Of a DNA stretch of 64,000 bases, positions 1 through 12,569 are shown piece after piece. Source of the stretch: Plantago major (taxonomy: Eukaryota; Streptophyta; Magnoliopsida; Lamiales; Plantaginaceae). The translations under genes were made by a program, and so were the position numbers. The stretch's first letter is position 1; the number at the start of each line of letters is the position of its first letter. The stretch spans positions 1 to 64,000 of the forward strand of contig JAIFAC010000408.1 of NCBI GenBank assembly GCA_026545765.1, in the 5' to 3' direction. The notes beneath the pieces are model-generated. The model did no database searches. It had not been told where the DNA came from and saw only the letters and a list, made by a program, of their open reading frames with translations.

Positions 1-2137
1 GTAAAAGTCAAATGATGGCTAAGAGGATTGTTGATGCATGATTATGTCAATAAAGATTGTTTAGTTTATATCATTGAGAAATTCTTTTAATTGTCCTTTG
101 ATGCTACATGATCGGTAACATTTTGGCTGAGCAGTAAAGGTTTTAAATCAACATGTTGGCATTTTGATGAGACATCAAAGGTGAAATGCTTGTGCAATTC
201 TATAATTTTCATGGGCGTCAACATCTGGAAGATTAAGATGTTAGTTTCTTCATCACGCGAATCATGATTCATGTTGTTTTTGTTTCTTTTCTAACCTACA
301 TGATTGCTTCTTTTGGAGTTTTTAATGTGTTGCCAACCTGTGAGTAGAAACAATGGTTCTACATTAGCACAAGTTTTACGTGTTAAATTTTTAATATTTT
401 CAAATAAATTCGACAGTAAGGAACCGACTGGAAAGCATTATAGGACGTAAATCCTTCAATTTTTTGAATCGACTGTAAATATATTGAAAAATCAAACATG
501 CATTTACATCGTTAAAAGATAAGCAGATGCTTGCCCTGAATACAAGTTTTAACCTTTACATCATTACTTCAATGCAAAAAATATACATAACCCACACTAA
601 TTCTCCGCACCTTATGTGAAGATCTCTCACAATCCAAACAAGGTACTTATCCATTCTTCTTGTGCCTTTTCAATACATCCAGTGAGGGGGCTCAAATTCA
701 CAATTCGTAAAGCTTTTTTCTTTAAGAGATCACCCGCCAATTCCAAAAAATCAATGTATTTATATTCGTTAATCGCCCTCCACCCCCCTATGAAGCTGAT
801 AACATAGGGTGGAGAACGCATCTGATTGTAGAGGCCAGAGAACACATCGATTAGAGGAAACCTTCAAGTGAATTCGTACATTAAAATTGACATTGAGTGA
901 GCTATAGGGGTTGAAGCAAAGTGACGATTCCTCAGAAAGATTACTTCCGGAGTAATTAGTCTTTATAGGTAAAAAGAAAATGTGTGAGTATTGCAACTGT
1001 TTATTTAACACTCAATATTCTTTTATTAAAAACATCAATATGTATTTTTTTTTTTTGTTTTAATTACTATTTCGTTGATACTTTTATGTAAAAAAAGGCT
1101 TTTTAAAAGCCATTAAACATCTTAAACCGTAAAAAAGAGTTTAGACCAACAAAGCATATGATCCGATTAGTGCAAAGTATGAACACTTCAACAAAAGTTT
1201 TACTTATACCAATAAAAAATGTTACTACATCATCTACTCCTCTCAAAACACAAGTTCATCATTCCGATTAAGTTTACCTTTATTTTCAAAATTTTGTTAT
1301 TCCCCTAATATCATGTAGAATTGAAATGAATTCTAGTATATTGAATGAATGAGAAAGTAAATTAAATCACATTCTCTTATTACAGAAGAATGAAAAGAAA
1401 AGAAGGAAAAGTAAAGTTGTCATTAATCAAGAATTTGGCTATTTATAATAAATACTACTAATAAATTTTATAAGAGGAGACTTCTATATAAAGAAAGTTT
1501 CTATTTTACAAGTTTGTTTCCTGAGACCGGTTCCCTGAATAGACCTATAGAGTATAGACGTGGTCACTATACGCTTTGGATATAATACCTAGTGACCAAA
1601 TTCAATCATTGTATTATTATTGGAATAAGTCTCTCAGGAATATATAGTGAGATTCAAATAACTTATTTATATGATAAACATATGTTGTTAAGGACATTCA
1701 TGTTATCAATAAAAATATCTATATCGTTAATAAAATACATTTTTTTTTGTGTATGAAAGCATGTGTCTGACTTAGATAAGTGCTCGCTCTTCTTCAATCA
1801 AACTCATTCCTCTTACCGCCCATTCATCTACCACCTCAATTCAATTTACCGTCATGAAGAGTTATATTTTATACTACAATTCTTCAAGAATTTGAAGAAA
1901 AGACAGAGCTAAGTTATCTAATACCGCCTCTAGATTTTGTGTCGACATCGACTATTTAACGAAAATATTAACAATTATTTTTTTTGTCTGGTTTTTTTCT
2001 TTTCAATCGAACTCAATCAAATCAATTGTAGATAAAATATAATTCAAGGCCGTTTTTCAACCAAAACTCTTTCGCCATTAAATTGCCTTTCGCCTACTTA
2101 TTAAATTCATATATATTATTATTGTTGTTGTTGTTGT

Positions 2138-2183
<46 letters not shown>

Positions 2184-2580
2184 TCATTTATTTACACACC
2201 CGATCTTTCAGACGAAAAATAAGAAAATTTATCCAATTGAGTTATTTTCAACTTTTTTCTTTCTTTCTTTTAATACGACTTTTAATAGATCAATGAAATA
2301 AAGAGATAGTTACAATTTGAACTAACAAAAATCTACATGTTCAAAACTCCAAAACAAGTTAAACCAAACCAAAAGTCGGACCAAACTTTATAAAAATAAT
2401 ATTATATATCACAAATATTGAAAATGACATTTATTCCTCCATATTATCTTCCTGACTCTATATTATCTTCCTGCTCTATATCGCTTAATAGAAGCGACAA
2501 ATTCTCAATGTTATCTCCTCACACCATGTTCATCGCTTTTCCCTTTGTTCAAGTTCAATAAATCATTATCCACTCCACCT
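1..2580. other. Intergenic DNA without a recognisable gene
   Basis: AT-rich sequence with short, stop-broken frames only. I see no conserved protein motif, tRNA or element ends. Poly-T runs (for example near 1048-1060) and the microsatellite at 2116-2183 are the only clear structure. A TATA-like stretch near 1482-1492 has no gene behind it that I can recognise. Confidence 0.6.
2116..2183. repeat. Compound trinucleotide microsatellite (TTG/AAT/ATT)
   Basis: A run of ATT, then TTG repeats, then about eight AAT units, then about eight ATT units. The AAT and ATT blocks are complementary, so the tract can fold back on itself. A 72-codon open frame across it, rich in Leu and Ile, is a by-product of the repeat. 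Confidence 0.95.
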
Positions 2581-2589
2581 TGGACATTA

Positions 2590-2920
2590 TCATGTTGCAA
2601 AACCGTATTTCAAGTTTACACATGCGATAAATTATGAAGAGTGAAGGTAGCAACAATCACGATATTTGATATGTGTCTTCCATTCGAGGCATCGATAAAG
2701 GACCTTCCATCTCCTTTTCAAGTCACCAAGTTGCTCTTCAATAGTAGTTCAGAATGAAGAGTGTCGAGAAGTTAAATGCTCAACATCCCTTTAAGAACTC
2801 TTTCTTAAAGTCCGAATATAACATCTGTACATCGTGGTCCTTAATGGGAGAGAGATAACGGTAATAGGATATCCAAGTAGTATTTTCACAAAATCATAAG
2901 CATAATAAGACAACAATTGA
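2590..2920 (-). pseudogene. PIF/Harbinger transposase remnant
   Basis: Read on the minus strand, short pieces in different frames resemble the C-terminal half of plant PIF/Harbinger DDE transposases. In order they are a 'RHSSF..TIEEQLGDLKRRWKVL' type block (family: RHSSLRNVIERxFGVLKxRF), 'RMPRMEDTYQIS', and 'IVIVATFTLHNLSHV' (family: QVKIVIAxxxLHNFI). The pieces need frame changes and no terminal repeats are visible, so this is a dead fragment. Assignment rests on remembered motifs and is moderate at best. Confidence 0.45.
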
Positions 2921-2921
2921 A

Positions 2922-2955
2922 TATACTCCCTCCCCCAGATATGACAAAATTTTCA
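2922..2955. repeat. One-ended Stowaway-like terminus
   Basis: TA followed by CTCCCTCCCCCAGAT and then TATGACAAAATTTTC resembles the CTCCCTCCGTCCC end of Stowaway (Tc1/mariner-like) MITEs. I could not find a matching inverted end downstream, so this may be a truncated copy or chance similarity. Confidence 0.3.
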
Positions 2956-2959
2956 TTGG

Positions 2960-4380
2960 TAATACGAGTACTATTTTACATACCGCTGGATGGGGAAAAA
3001 AGAGGTTGATGTAAAGTTGTTGACACGAGCTTGCATGGTTTATGGACAAGGATTTTGTTGCTTTAATTATTTTATTTGTTTAACATTGTCCATACTTTGT
3101 AAACGCAAGTTGTAATAAATTTCACCCGATTCAAAAAAAAAAAGATAAAGATAAAGATGCTTTATACGATGATTAAAATTGGCTTTAATCGAGTTATCAT
3201 TCTCATATTATTTTCCACGCGTTGGTTTTGAAGTTTGTTATACAACAATAAATAAAAATGTAAAGTGACAGTAAAAAGAAGGAAGAATGTGAGAAAGATG
3301 ACAAAATAATATATTTTTTAATTGTGATTATATATACCATCATATAATTGTTATTATTATTACACAAACATTTGTTCCTACCATACCTGGCTTACCAGCT
3401 TAGTTTCGCTCTTCAAGAATTTCATTGAAAAGAACAGAGCAAGGTAATCGAATCGAATCGAATCAATGGAAATAAGTTTTCATTGAAGAGAGCAGAGCCT
3501 TAGTCAACATAAAGTTTGTATATTGATGTTGCCATGGCGATATAAAGTTTGGAATACCATCGATTTCCATAGTAATTGGGACGACTCAAAAATGGTAGTA
3601 TATGTTTTATTTAATTATGGATATGTTTATTTAATTACTATCAATTTCCATAGTAATTAGGTGATCAATCAAAAAAATAGGATATGTTTATTTAATTAAC
3701 AATATCAAATGGTAGGAGGAAATAGAAATAAATCACGCTTATGCAAAACGTCAATATTTCTATCCATCCATATAATATGTAAAGTTGATGGCTATCTTCA
3801 ACCACATTCATTCTCAAGGTCAAGAATTATTGTGAATTAGCACCCATTTATTTTGATTTTCAAACCTTCCATGTTTTATTTCAATATTGCATAAGGAAGG
3901 TTTCAAAACTAATGGGTCAGATTTCATTTGATGTGCTAATGCTTAAAGGGCCGCATTCAAATCACAGATCCACGATTTAATGCACAAATCGCCATCTTGA
4001 TATGGTAAGATTATGCAATAATTCGATTTCCATATTTCAATCAACCTTCATGCAATTTCGAGTAAAATTGATATGGTAAAATTGATTCGCAATCTTCTAC
4101 TCACCTTCTTGCAAATTTTGGCCTAAAATCATTTTCATGTCATGATTACAAATATTCGATTTCATATTTCAATCAACCTCAATTCGACATAAGAGTATGC
4201 AATAATGTATTTAACGCCTCATTACAATTCACAAGTTACGTCACGCCTAAGAGAGAACAATGGCAATGCTTCAATTCGATTTAAGAGTTTGACTATGTCT
4301 ACTTTGAACAAAGTACATTTGATTTCGCCATTTCTTCTTCCGGTAATAGATTTTCAACAGACATGATCCTTACGATAGCC
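2960..4380. other. Intergenic DNA with local degenerate repeats
   Basis: No gene recognised. The segment around 3558-3627 is partly repeated around 3640-3712 (shared 'tttccatagtaatt' and 'atatgtttatttaatta'). Between 3960 and 4200 a short unit containing 'attcgattt(c)catatttcaa' followed by 'tcaacct' occurs twice. These look like decayed transposon DNA. Confidence 0.5.
3841..3917. repeat. Short imperfect inverted repeat (foldback)
   Basis: The left arm around 3841-3870 (cacccattt...caaaccttcc) pairs with the right arm 3893-3916 (ggaaggtttc...aatgggt), separated by about 22 bases. No flanking target duplication was identified, so the class is unknown. Confidence 0.5.
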
Positions 4381-5057
4381 TTCAATGGTGCAACCCAGCC
4401 TCATAATTTGGTATGTAAAATACATATATTATTGCTAAATTAATTCGTATGTATAATCCATAACGATTTATATACTAATTTAGTTTCAAGAAGGTTTGCT
4501 TCCAAAGAATGTATACAAAGCAATCCTTGAATATGTTTGAAGCTGCATTTAAAGTTCCCAAATGATATTCAATGGTATGATTAATTTCAATTCAAATCCC
4601 TATACATAATCGATAAATACGATTTCATGTTTTTGTTAATGATTAACTACTTTATCCTAACCTTTGCAAGATAATGTGGCTACACAATTCCATGACACGT
4701 TGCTATCAATTATTGATGAAGGTCAAATCTATTCTATATATTCATCTAATATCCCGGTTATTATCCAACAACTACCGATCGAGGCAAGAAGGAGTTCGTC
4801 GATTCTTCAATATTCTCGAAGCTAGTGATGGAAGTATGACCATTCAAACTTACGCTATAAGTTATGTTACCAATTGCAATGCTCAACAACAATATGACAT
4901 TTACGATGTTCAAGGTCGAGCTATTGCAAAAGACACAAACTCAAGATCCAAGAAGCATAAAACCTATTACTTACGGTTAAGATGCTTGATGTCAAGTTCA
5001 ATATTTTACAACATGTTTTATTTTGAACACTTCAACACAAATAATTATGAAATTTGA
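4380..5057 (+). pseudogene. Unidentified exon-like fragment
   Basis: Three coding-looking stretches occur here, the last ending in a frame open from 4674 to 5057. An alternative frame at 4675-4770 reads 'NVATQFHDTLLSIIDEGQ', faintly like the OB-fold of replication protein A-like genes that plant Helitrons often carry. The similarity is weak and I would not call a function. The stretch runs directly into retroelement A, which appears to have landed in or beside it. Confidence 0.3.
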
Positions 5058-5060
5058 CTC

Positions 5061-6620
5061 GGTTCATAGAATATCTGCTTAGATTTTGATCAAGAACCTA
5101 ATGACTTATCTTAGCTCGTAAAGGTGATTAGTACTAGTTCACTTGAACCGTAAAGAGGAAACTCACTAAGTATGATAGTCTAGCAAATCTTGTATAGGAT
5201 GTTAGGTCTCAAATGTAATTTTATTTTCCTCAAGAAGACCAAGAAGAAGGCATCCAACAGAAAAGTTCAACGGATTTGAAGATTTGAAGATCGCATAAGA
5301 TTGTCAAGACAAGGGTTTTCAGATACCTATGTCCAGATATCTCGAGAAAAAGTCTTCAAACACACGAGTTGCAAAAGATATCCGAGAATAAAAGGTTTCG
5401 AGACGAGGAAAGTGCCCACAGATATCTACTCTCGACACTCGACATAAAATATGCTTCTAAAAGAAACATATTATAACAAGTTGTTTAAACAAGGGTATCT
5501 GAGCTATGATGATCTCTCGAAAAGAACATGCAAAGCCTCAAAAGCTTGTATAGTTCCGCTGCACTACAGGACAAAGTATAGTACAGCGCATTAAATGCGC
5601 AGACAGAAATGTCTGAACAAAAGCTGTAGCTTCTGAAGAAGAAGACAAACCTGCTACAGTACTATACTCAGATATCAATAGTTTGAATTTGATTTAACGA
5701 ATACTATTCAAACCAAGACTCGAATTCATCTATAAATATCAACACTTAGATCGCTGAGAACACACATCAACACCTTAGATCACTGAACTTAAACTCCCAC
5801 AAGTTCTCTCAAGCAAACTACTTACTTTCAAGCTTTCTGTTGCGACCAAAGCTCTTGATTCTAAGTAGCACAAAAGTTCTAAGTGTCCTGATCCTTAACG
5901 AGCATTGTTATCTGAAGGAGTTCAACTAAGATTTCATATCTAGATTCATTCTCCGAACACTTACAATAGACTTGGGTCAAGAGAGAACAAGATACCATAC
6001 ATTGAAAAGTGTATTAAGTATATTTGATTCATAGAGCTATCCTAATAACTCAATAAGTTATTTAAGAAGCTCACCGACAAACAAACCTAAAACCAACACC
6101 TTAAACGGTGGAGTATGGGAAGTACTTAGTTTGGGAAACTAAGGAATAACTCCAAGGTTATCGAAAGCATGTGAAGTACTTAGTTTAGGAAACTAGGAAC
6201 ACCAAAAGGTTTCTGAGTACAGAAGTGTCGTGAAAGCCGGGAATAACTCTTGGGGGAACACTTGGTCGGGAACCTAGTGTATTTAGGAATCAAGAAAAGA
6301 TATTTGTAAGGTTACCTCATTTATCTTAGTGGATTCTAGGTCCGAGAAAGACCGGCGGATTAGTTCAAGGATTACGCCACCTTCGATACCACTATAAAAG
6401 ACTTGTGTTATTTACTTTCCGCAGCTTTATTACTGTTGTACTTATATTGCAAAAGTACTTACACTTATCTTGGTCAACACGCACTTATCTTAGAAAAGTC
6501 TTCCGCCTCAAATTAAGTATCGATTTCTTCACGACACCGAGAAATCGTGCTTTATCGACAAAAGTTTTAAAAGACTATTCACCCCTCTAGTCTTTTACTT
6601 TGCCGTTATCCGGACCAACA
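5061..6620 (+). repeat. 5' LTR of element A
   Basis: It matches 18839-20395 along its length, from the segment with 'gaatatctg' near the left edge to the shared end '...gccgttatc..gaccaaca'. The length is about 1.56 kb, which suits SIRE-type elements. The left edge is approximate, within about 10 bases. Confidence 0.85.
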
Positions 6621-6622
6621 AG

Positions 6623-6641
6623 TGGTATCGAGCTGAAGGTT
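6623..6641 (+). other. Primer-binding site of element A
   Basis: Two bases after the 5' LTR comes TGGTATCGAGCTGAAGG. It resembles TGGTATCAGAGC, the site complementary to the initiator methionine tRNA 3' end used by most plant Copia elements. Confidence 0.8.
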
Positions 6642-6729
6642 TTCGCCTTCAGATCAACCCAGATCCCGTATAAGTGCCCACTAACCTTTCACCTACACTT
6701 GATTCGCTTGTTTAGTGTGTTTGCAGGAT

Positions 6730-8960
6730 GTCTTTATGACGCCCAATTCTCAAGCCGAGAATTATGAGAAATGGAAGAACAACATGATGCTCCACCTAGA
6801 AGCCATCAGTGATGAAATGATCGAAGTAATCAAGAATCTCCCCAGAGTCAGTCAACAACTCAACCAAGTCATAGAGTTTTCCAATGGGAGAGACAGAGAA
6901 CAAAGTGATGGGTCTTCACATATAGATGCGCCAACCAAAGGAGACCTAACAAGTCATTACTAACCAAATCTTAGAGAACTCGACATCTAAGATGCCAAGA
7001 TAAATCGCTTCGATGGACAAAGTTCAGAATATCATCATATCGTTTACCTGCAGAGCACATACAAGTAAACTCGGTGCAAAACGCAAAGTGGCTCCGGCAA
7101 CCGATTGAAGAAATCAGGCCGCAATCGAAAAAACAAAGGAAAATTCAAGTTTTGAAGCTAAAATTCCAAAACTTTAAACAAGGTCCTCAGAGACTCTCAA
7201 GAGCTAGATTTCGCCATAACACTTATGAGTGACATGGTCGCACTGTGAAAGTAATAGATATACCAATGTAAAAGATTAAAACCATTGTGAGAAGTCTTAA
7301 TCATAATCGAACACACAAAGTTTTTCTACTTTAACCAAGGAATGCGATATCACTCTGTGGAACTTTTCTCATCTTCACATCAAGGACTATGAGACAACTC
7401 AAAGGAACAAACAACGAGAAGTTGCAGAGTGTTGCTCTAGTTGCTCAAGGAACTTCCAAAAGAAGAAAGGCAAGGATATGATCGAGGATGCTCTTCAGAA
7501 AAGCAAATGGGAAAATATGTCACGAGAAATTGAGAGAAAAAGCCAAAGAGAAGCCAAAAATCATCTAGCTCAAACTATCACCAAAGACAAAATATGCAAA
7601 GCTCATCAACAAGCCACCAAAAAGCATCAAGCATCGAGGAAGCGTAATCGAAATGATATCTGCTTTATTGTCGTAAACCCGTCATTTCAAGAAATATTGT
7701 CCCGCTTCAACAAACTTAAGACAAAGACAAGAAAGATAGAAGAATCTTCAAAGAAGTCAAAGAGCTATGCTCATCAAGAAAGGAAAGAGATTCAACTTCA
7801 ATCGGATGATCTAGATATCGAGTCCGATTCGAGGATGAGGATTCATGATTCCACACCGCTTCCCGTAAATATGCGTGTTTCTCATGAAGTAATTGACTTT
7901 ATTCAAAAGAAGAAAGAAGTGTGGAATGGTCAAGAAATCTTCCCGATATCTCCAATATTGAACCTTGTCTAACGGGTCATGAGGTAAATACATACTTCGT
8001 TATACTTATGAGAGTGATGAAGAAGGAATCAAAGAACTGGAAAATCTCGTAAAGAAATTGATCTTTAAAAGAGAATTTCTAATGTTCCTAGATAGAGCCA
8101 AAATTCAAGAAGAAAAGAATTCTCAAAAGGAAAATTTCAATTAATCAAGATATCCGAGAAAAGGATGTCAAATGCATTTCTCAAGGCTCGATATCTGAGA
8201 CCGAAAAGTCATATAAAGAAGCAATGGCTAATCTTCAAAAGAAATATGAAGGTCTTCTTTCTGAGAATAAGGAACTCAAAAAGAAAGAACTATCTTTTCA
8301 ATCTTATGCCAAAACTAGTGACACTCTTACTGAAGTACAATCTTATTTAAGAGATCTTTCAAAAGAAAGGACTCAATGGACACACACGTATAGTTCCACC
8401 ACTCCAATAAGAGTAATAAAGGACTAACATTTGTCGTTGCTCAAGCAAGGTGATTCCCAAACAATCTACAACATCGGCTTTAAAGCTAAGATTGTCGACA
8501 AAGGAAAGGCAGCTATACCAAGCCTTTGTGGGAAAAACAAGTCCAAAAGAAAATCGTGAAATGTCTCAAAAAGAAACACAACATCGAAGTGCAATTACCC
8601 ACAAAGCTATGTCTCTCAAAAGGAAAAATTGCAGAGCCGCAAATTTTCTTATGTCACGCTCGGAAAGAAAATTGATCATCCAGACTAGCAAAGTCACCAA
8701 GAGAGATCTCAGACAAGATCAGTGCTCGGAATGGTATCGCTATAAAGCTATCAGAAACAACTTGCTCACTTAATGCAAACAAGAGCAAGAACGATGGTTA
8801 AAAGCTAGAATTGCTCAAGAATTATCCAAGTGAAAGATAAATCAAGCCACCGAAATCAATGCAGGCTAGAAAAAATCGATGCTGGCTAGAAAAATCGCTA
8901 GGAAAGCTAAGTTTGTCGAAAGGCATCGTAAATGACAGTATCCGAAGCACCAAATGGAGC
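6730..8960 (+). pseudogene. gag region of element A (fossil)
   Basis: It starts with a segment whose 'ENYEKWKNNMMLHLEAISDE' type sequence is the usual start of SIRE/Maximus gag. Lys/Glu-rich, coiled-coil-like stretches follow (for example 7478-7972 and 8224-8350). The region is broken. A related stretch is present in element B at 35290-37400. Confidence 0.75.
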
Positions 8961-11900
8961 ACCTAGGAACACACCAAGGAAGAAAATAGTTTTTAACAAC
9001 AATGATACCAATCATTTAACTAAGATTCCTTCTTATGTTCTTAGACAAAAGAATGTTCCTAAGAAATTCATTCAAAATGGATTCCACCGAAGATTCTTTA
9101 GTCCAGATGGTTCCATTGTTGGTATGAGAACCCAATCTCTTGTTTCGCTTTGTGCGTAACACTCTAAAGACTAACTCAAAGTGGCATTTTGATATCGATA
9201 TGGGAAGCACATGATGTGAGACAAAGCAACTGATTAACTACAAAAACCTAATGATGGACCAATTATCGTTTGTCGAGGAGATGAAATCCAACCATAGGTT
9301 TTGGCAATTTGAAGTTCGAGCCTCACAATCTCAAGTACTTCATGTAAAGGGATTGAAATATAATCTCTTAAGCATGAGTCAACTAGTAGACAAAGGGTAC
9401 ATCGTCAAGATCAAGTCAAAACTATGTAAAGTGATCGACAATGAGTCAAAGCAGGGCCTTGCAAGGCGTAAAGGAAATCTTTATGCCGATTGGGCATCCG
9501 CTACAACCAAGAATGTCTCATGGTGAGTCAATCGCCACATCAAGAAAAAATTGGCTATGGCATAAAAGAATGAGTCACTTGAATTTCAAAACTCAATAAG
9601 CTAGCCAAGAAAGAGTTGGTGGTTGGTTTACCCAAAATGGCATATAGAAAAGAAGGTGTATGCTCAGCTTGCCAAATGGGAAAACAATCCAAAACATCTT
9701 TCAAGTCTAAGACTAGACATTCCAGTGAAAGGCCACCGAATTGTTACATATGGATTTGTTTGAATCCTCAAGAATTAGTTATGCGTGAAAGAAGTATGGT
9801 CGTTGTTGTTGATGATTACTCAAGATTCACTTGGGTCGTTTTCTCAAACACAAATGATGCAAGTGGTTGAGATACCTAACTTGAATAAGCTCAAGTCATG
9901 AAAATGACAAGGTATCTATAATCGTAATGCACTATGGTAATCAATTTGTGAACCAAGACATCAAAGAGTTTTGTACCGCAAAGGTATACAACATCAACTA
10001 TCTTCAGAAGAACACCACAACAAAATGGTGTTGAAAGACGTAATAGGACCTTAAAAGAAGCAAAGAAGAACAATGCTTGTCGACATCAAATAAGTGAAAT
10101 CTATCGGGTTGAAGTCAGAACACAACATGCTACACTCAAAATAGATGTTTGATTAACAAACACCATGACAAAACTCCGACGAGCTTTTCATCGGTAAACC
10201 ACCTAGTATCAAACATTTAAGGGTGTTTCGTGCGTATGTTTTGTTCTTAACAATGGAAAAGAATACTTGAGAACATTTCAACCAAAGGCGATGAAGGAGT
10301 ATTTCTCGTTATTCTCCTAATAGCAAAGCCTATGAATCTACAACAAAAGAACATAAAAGATCAAGAATCTATTCATGAAGTATTCCATGAAGGAAACAAG
10401 AAAGTACTCTCAATGATGATCTCGATAGGTTCAAAGAACTAATGATTAAAGATTCAAAAGGATCCTCGTATGAAATAATTCTATCATTCAAATAGAGGAT
10501 GAGTCTGACGATGAAAAGCAACCTATGCTTAGTAACAACCATTTACTCTAAGACATGATGAAGAATTTCCTATGAGAATTCGTAAATGGAACAAAGTTAA
10601 TCGAGAACCTTCATCATGAAGAGGTATCTCAAAGAGAGTTTGTTAAATGCAAGTTCCGTATATCTCTAACATCAAAAGTGATGATATCCATGGCATTTTC
10701 CATATGTCGATATCTCATATATCGTGATAAGTATCTCATCAAGATCATATTGATTCACATTCAAATCAAAATGATATTGATCCTACTAGTTCAAAAACCC
10801 ATTATGAAATGGATAAGAAATCATCATGCAAAGGATGTGATCGGTCCCATAGACCAAGGAGTTAGAACTAGAAGAGCAATCAAAAAGCAAGTTGTTTCTA
10901 TGGATGTTTCATCTCAAAATCAACCAAAGACAATAGAAGAAGCATTAAAGGATCAAGATTGGATCTCTCAATGCAAGAAGAGTCGATCAATTTGAGAGAA
11001 ACTAAACCGAAACGTTCCATTTGGTCGGAATATCTCAGAATCGGAACCAGGTGGGTTTTCGTAAACAAATGAATGAGTCCGTGAAATAACCGTAAACAAA
11101 GCAAGGTTGGTTGCCAAGGATTCACCTGCATCAAGGACTAGATTTTGATGAATCTTATGCACCAGCTTGCAAGATCGATGCAATAAGACTCTTTCTAGCC
11201 TTTGCAGCCATAATGACTTTACGCTTATCGATGGATGTCAAGAGTGCATTTCTAAATGGTGAATCCGAGAAGTCTATGTTGAGCAACCACCGTGTTTTGA
11301 AGTTCCTCGTAGTAGGATGGTCTATAAGCTTCGTAAAGCTCAGATAAAAACAAGCTCCAAGAGCATGGTATGATACATCGCCGACACTAGAAAGTGGTTT
11401 CAAGAAAGGAGATGTTGATAAAACACTCTTCCCATCGAGCCATGATGGGAAACTACTTTAGTTCAAGTATATGTTGATGACATTATATTTGATCTAAAGA
11501 CAAGCAACTTTGTGAAGACTTTGTCAACTCATGAGATGTAAATTTGAGATGAGCATGATGGGAGAATTGAATTACTTCCTCAGGTCGCAAGTCAAGCAAC
11601 TCAATGATGGAATATTCATTAGTCAAACAAAGTATGCAAAGGATATGCTCAATAAGTTCAATCTAAAGCCTTCAAAAGAATGCTAAGATACCAATGAGCA
11701 TTGAACCAAAATGACCTATATCGAATCGACAAAAGTGTTGAAGAACACAAGTATAGGAAATTGATCGGGTCTCTACTATACCTCACCGCAGTAGACTCGA
11801 CATTCAATATGCGCTGAGTGTAAAGCAGATTTCGACAAATCCAATGCAAATACACTACAACATTGCTATGAAGATATTAAGGTATGTAAAAGTTACTATA

Positions 11901-12360
11901 GAAGTTGGATTGTGGTATCCAAAAGATAGTGGATCGAGTTTGGTCTATTCAGATGCCGGTTATGTCGGATCATTGCTGATAGAAAAGCACCTCAGAACTC
12001 AATTTCTCGGTGCTAGATTAATATCACGGTTCAAAGAAGAAACAAAATTCAATTGCCACATCTACCACGTGGTTATATATTGTCGGATGTTGTGCTTCAT
12101 ATTGTGGATACAACAACAACTCGTAGACTATGGACTCATCAAGAAAAAACTCCCATTTTCCGCAGGATAACACAAGTGCTATCGCTATAACTCGTAATCC
12201 TAAGTTTCATGCAAGAACAAAGCACATTGATGTTAGACACCACTTCATCGTAGACCATGTTGAAAAGGCAATATAGAGATACTCAAGATTGGCATCAAGA
12301 CCAACTTGCGTATATCTTCACTAAGCCACTACAAGAAAGTAGATTCTAGCCTTAAGACAC
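8960..12360 (+). pseudogene. pol region of element A: PR-INT-RT-RNase H (fossil)
   Basis: The order is protease remnant around 9180, GAG-pre-integrase and integrase around 9350-10300 (includes 'CSACQMGKQSKTSFKS' and 'VVVVDDYSRFTWV'), reverse transcriptase around 11040-11700 and RNase H around 11840-12350 ('ILRYVKVTIEVGLWYPKDSG'). The layout and motifs are Ty1/Copia. It is broken, with many breaks. Confidence 0.85.
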
Positions 12361-12569
12361 GCCTCGACTAATGGAGCTACCAAAGAACCAAAAAGTTCGA
12401 GAAGAGATATCCAAGAAGATATCAAAGAAGAGAGAAAGGTATCCGAACGGTATCCAGAGAAAAGGTATCCGAACGGTATCCAGAGAAGAGGAATCGAACT
12501 GTATCCGTAAACTAAAGGCCAAAGGGTAAAATGGCTATTCAAAGATTTCTAAGACGGTACTGACATATC

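Noticed and set aside
2083-2301. 72-codon open frame with Leu/Ile runs
   Set aside because: Produced by the ATT/AAT/TTG microsatellite.
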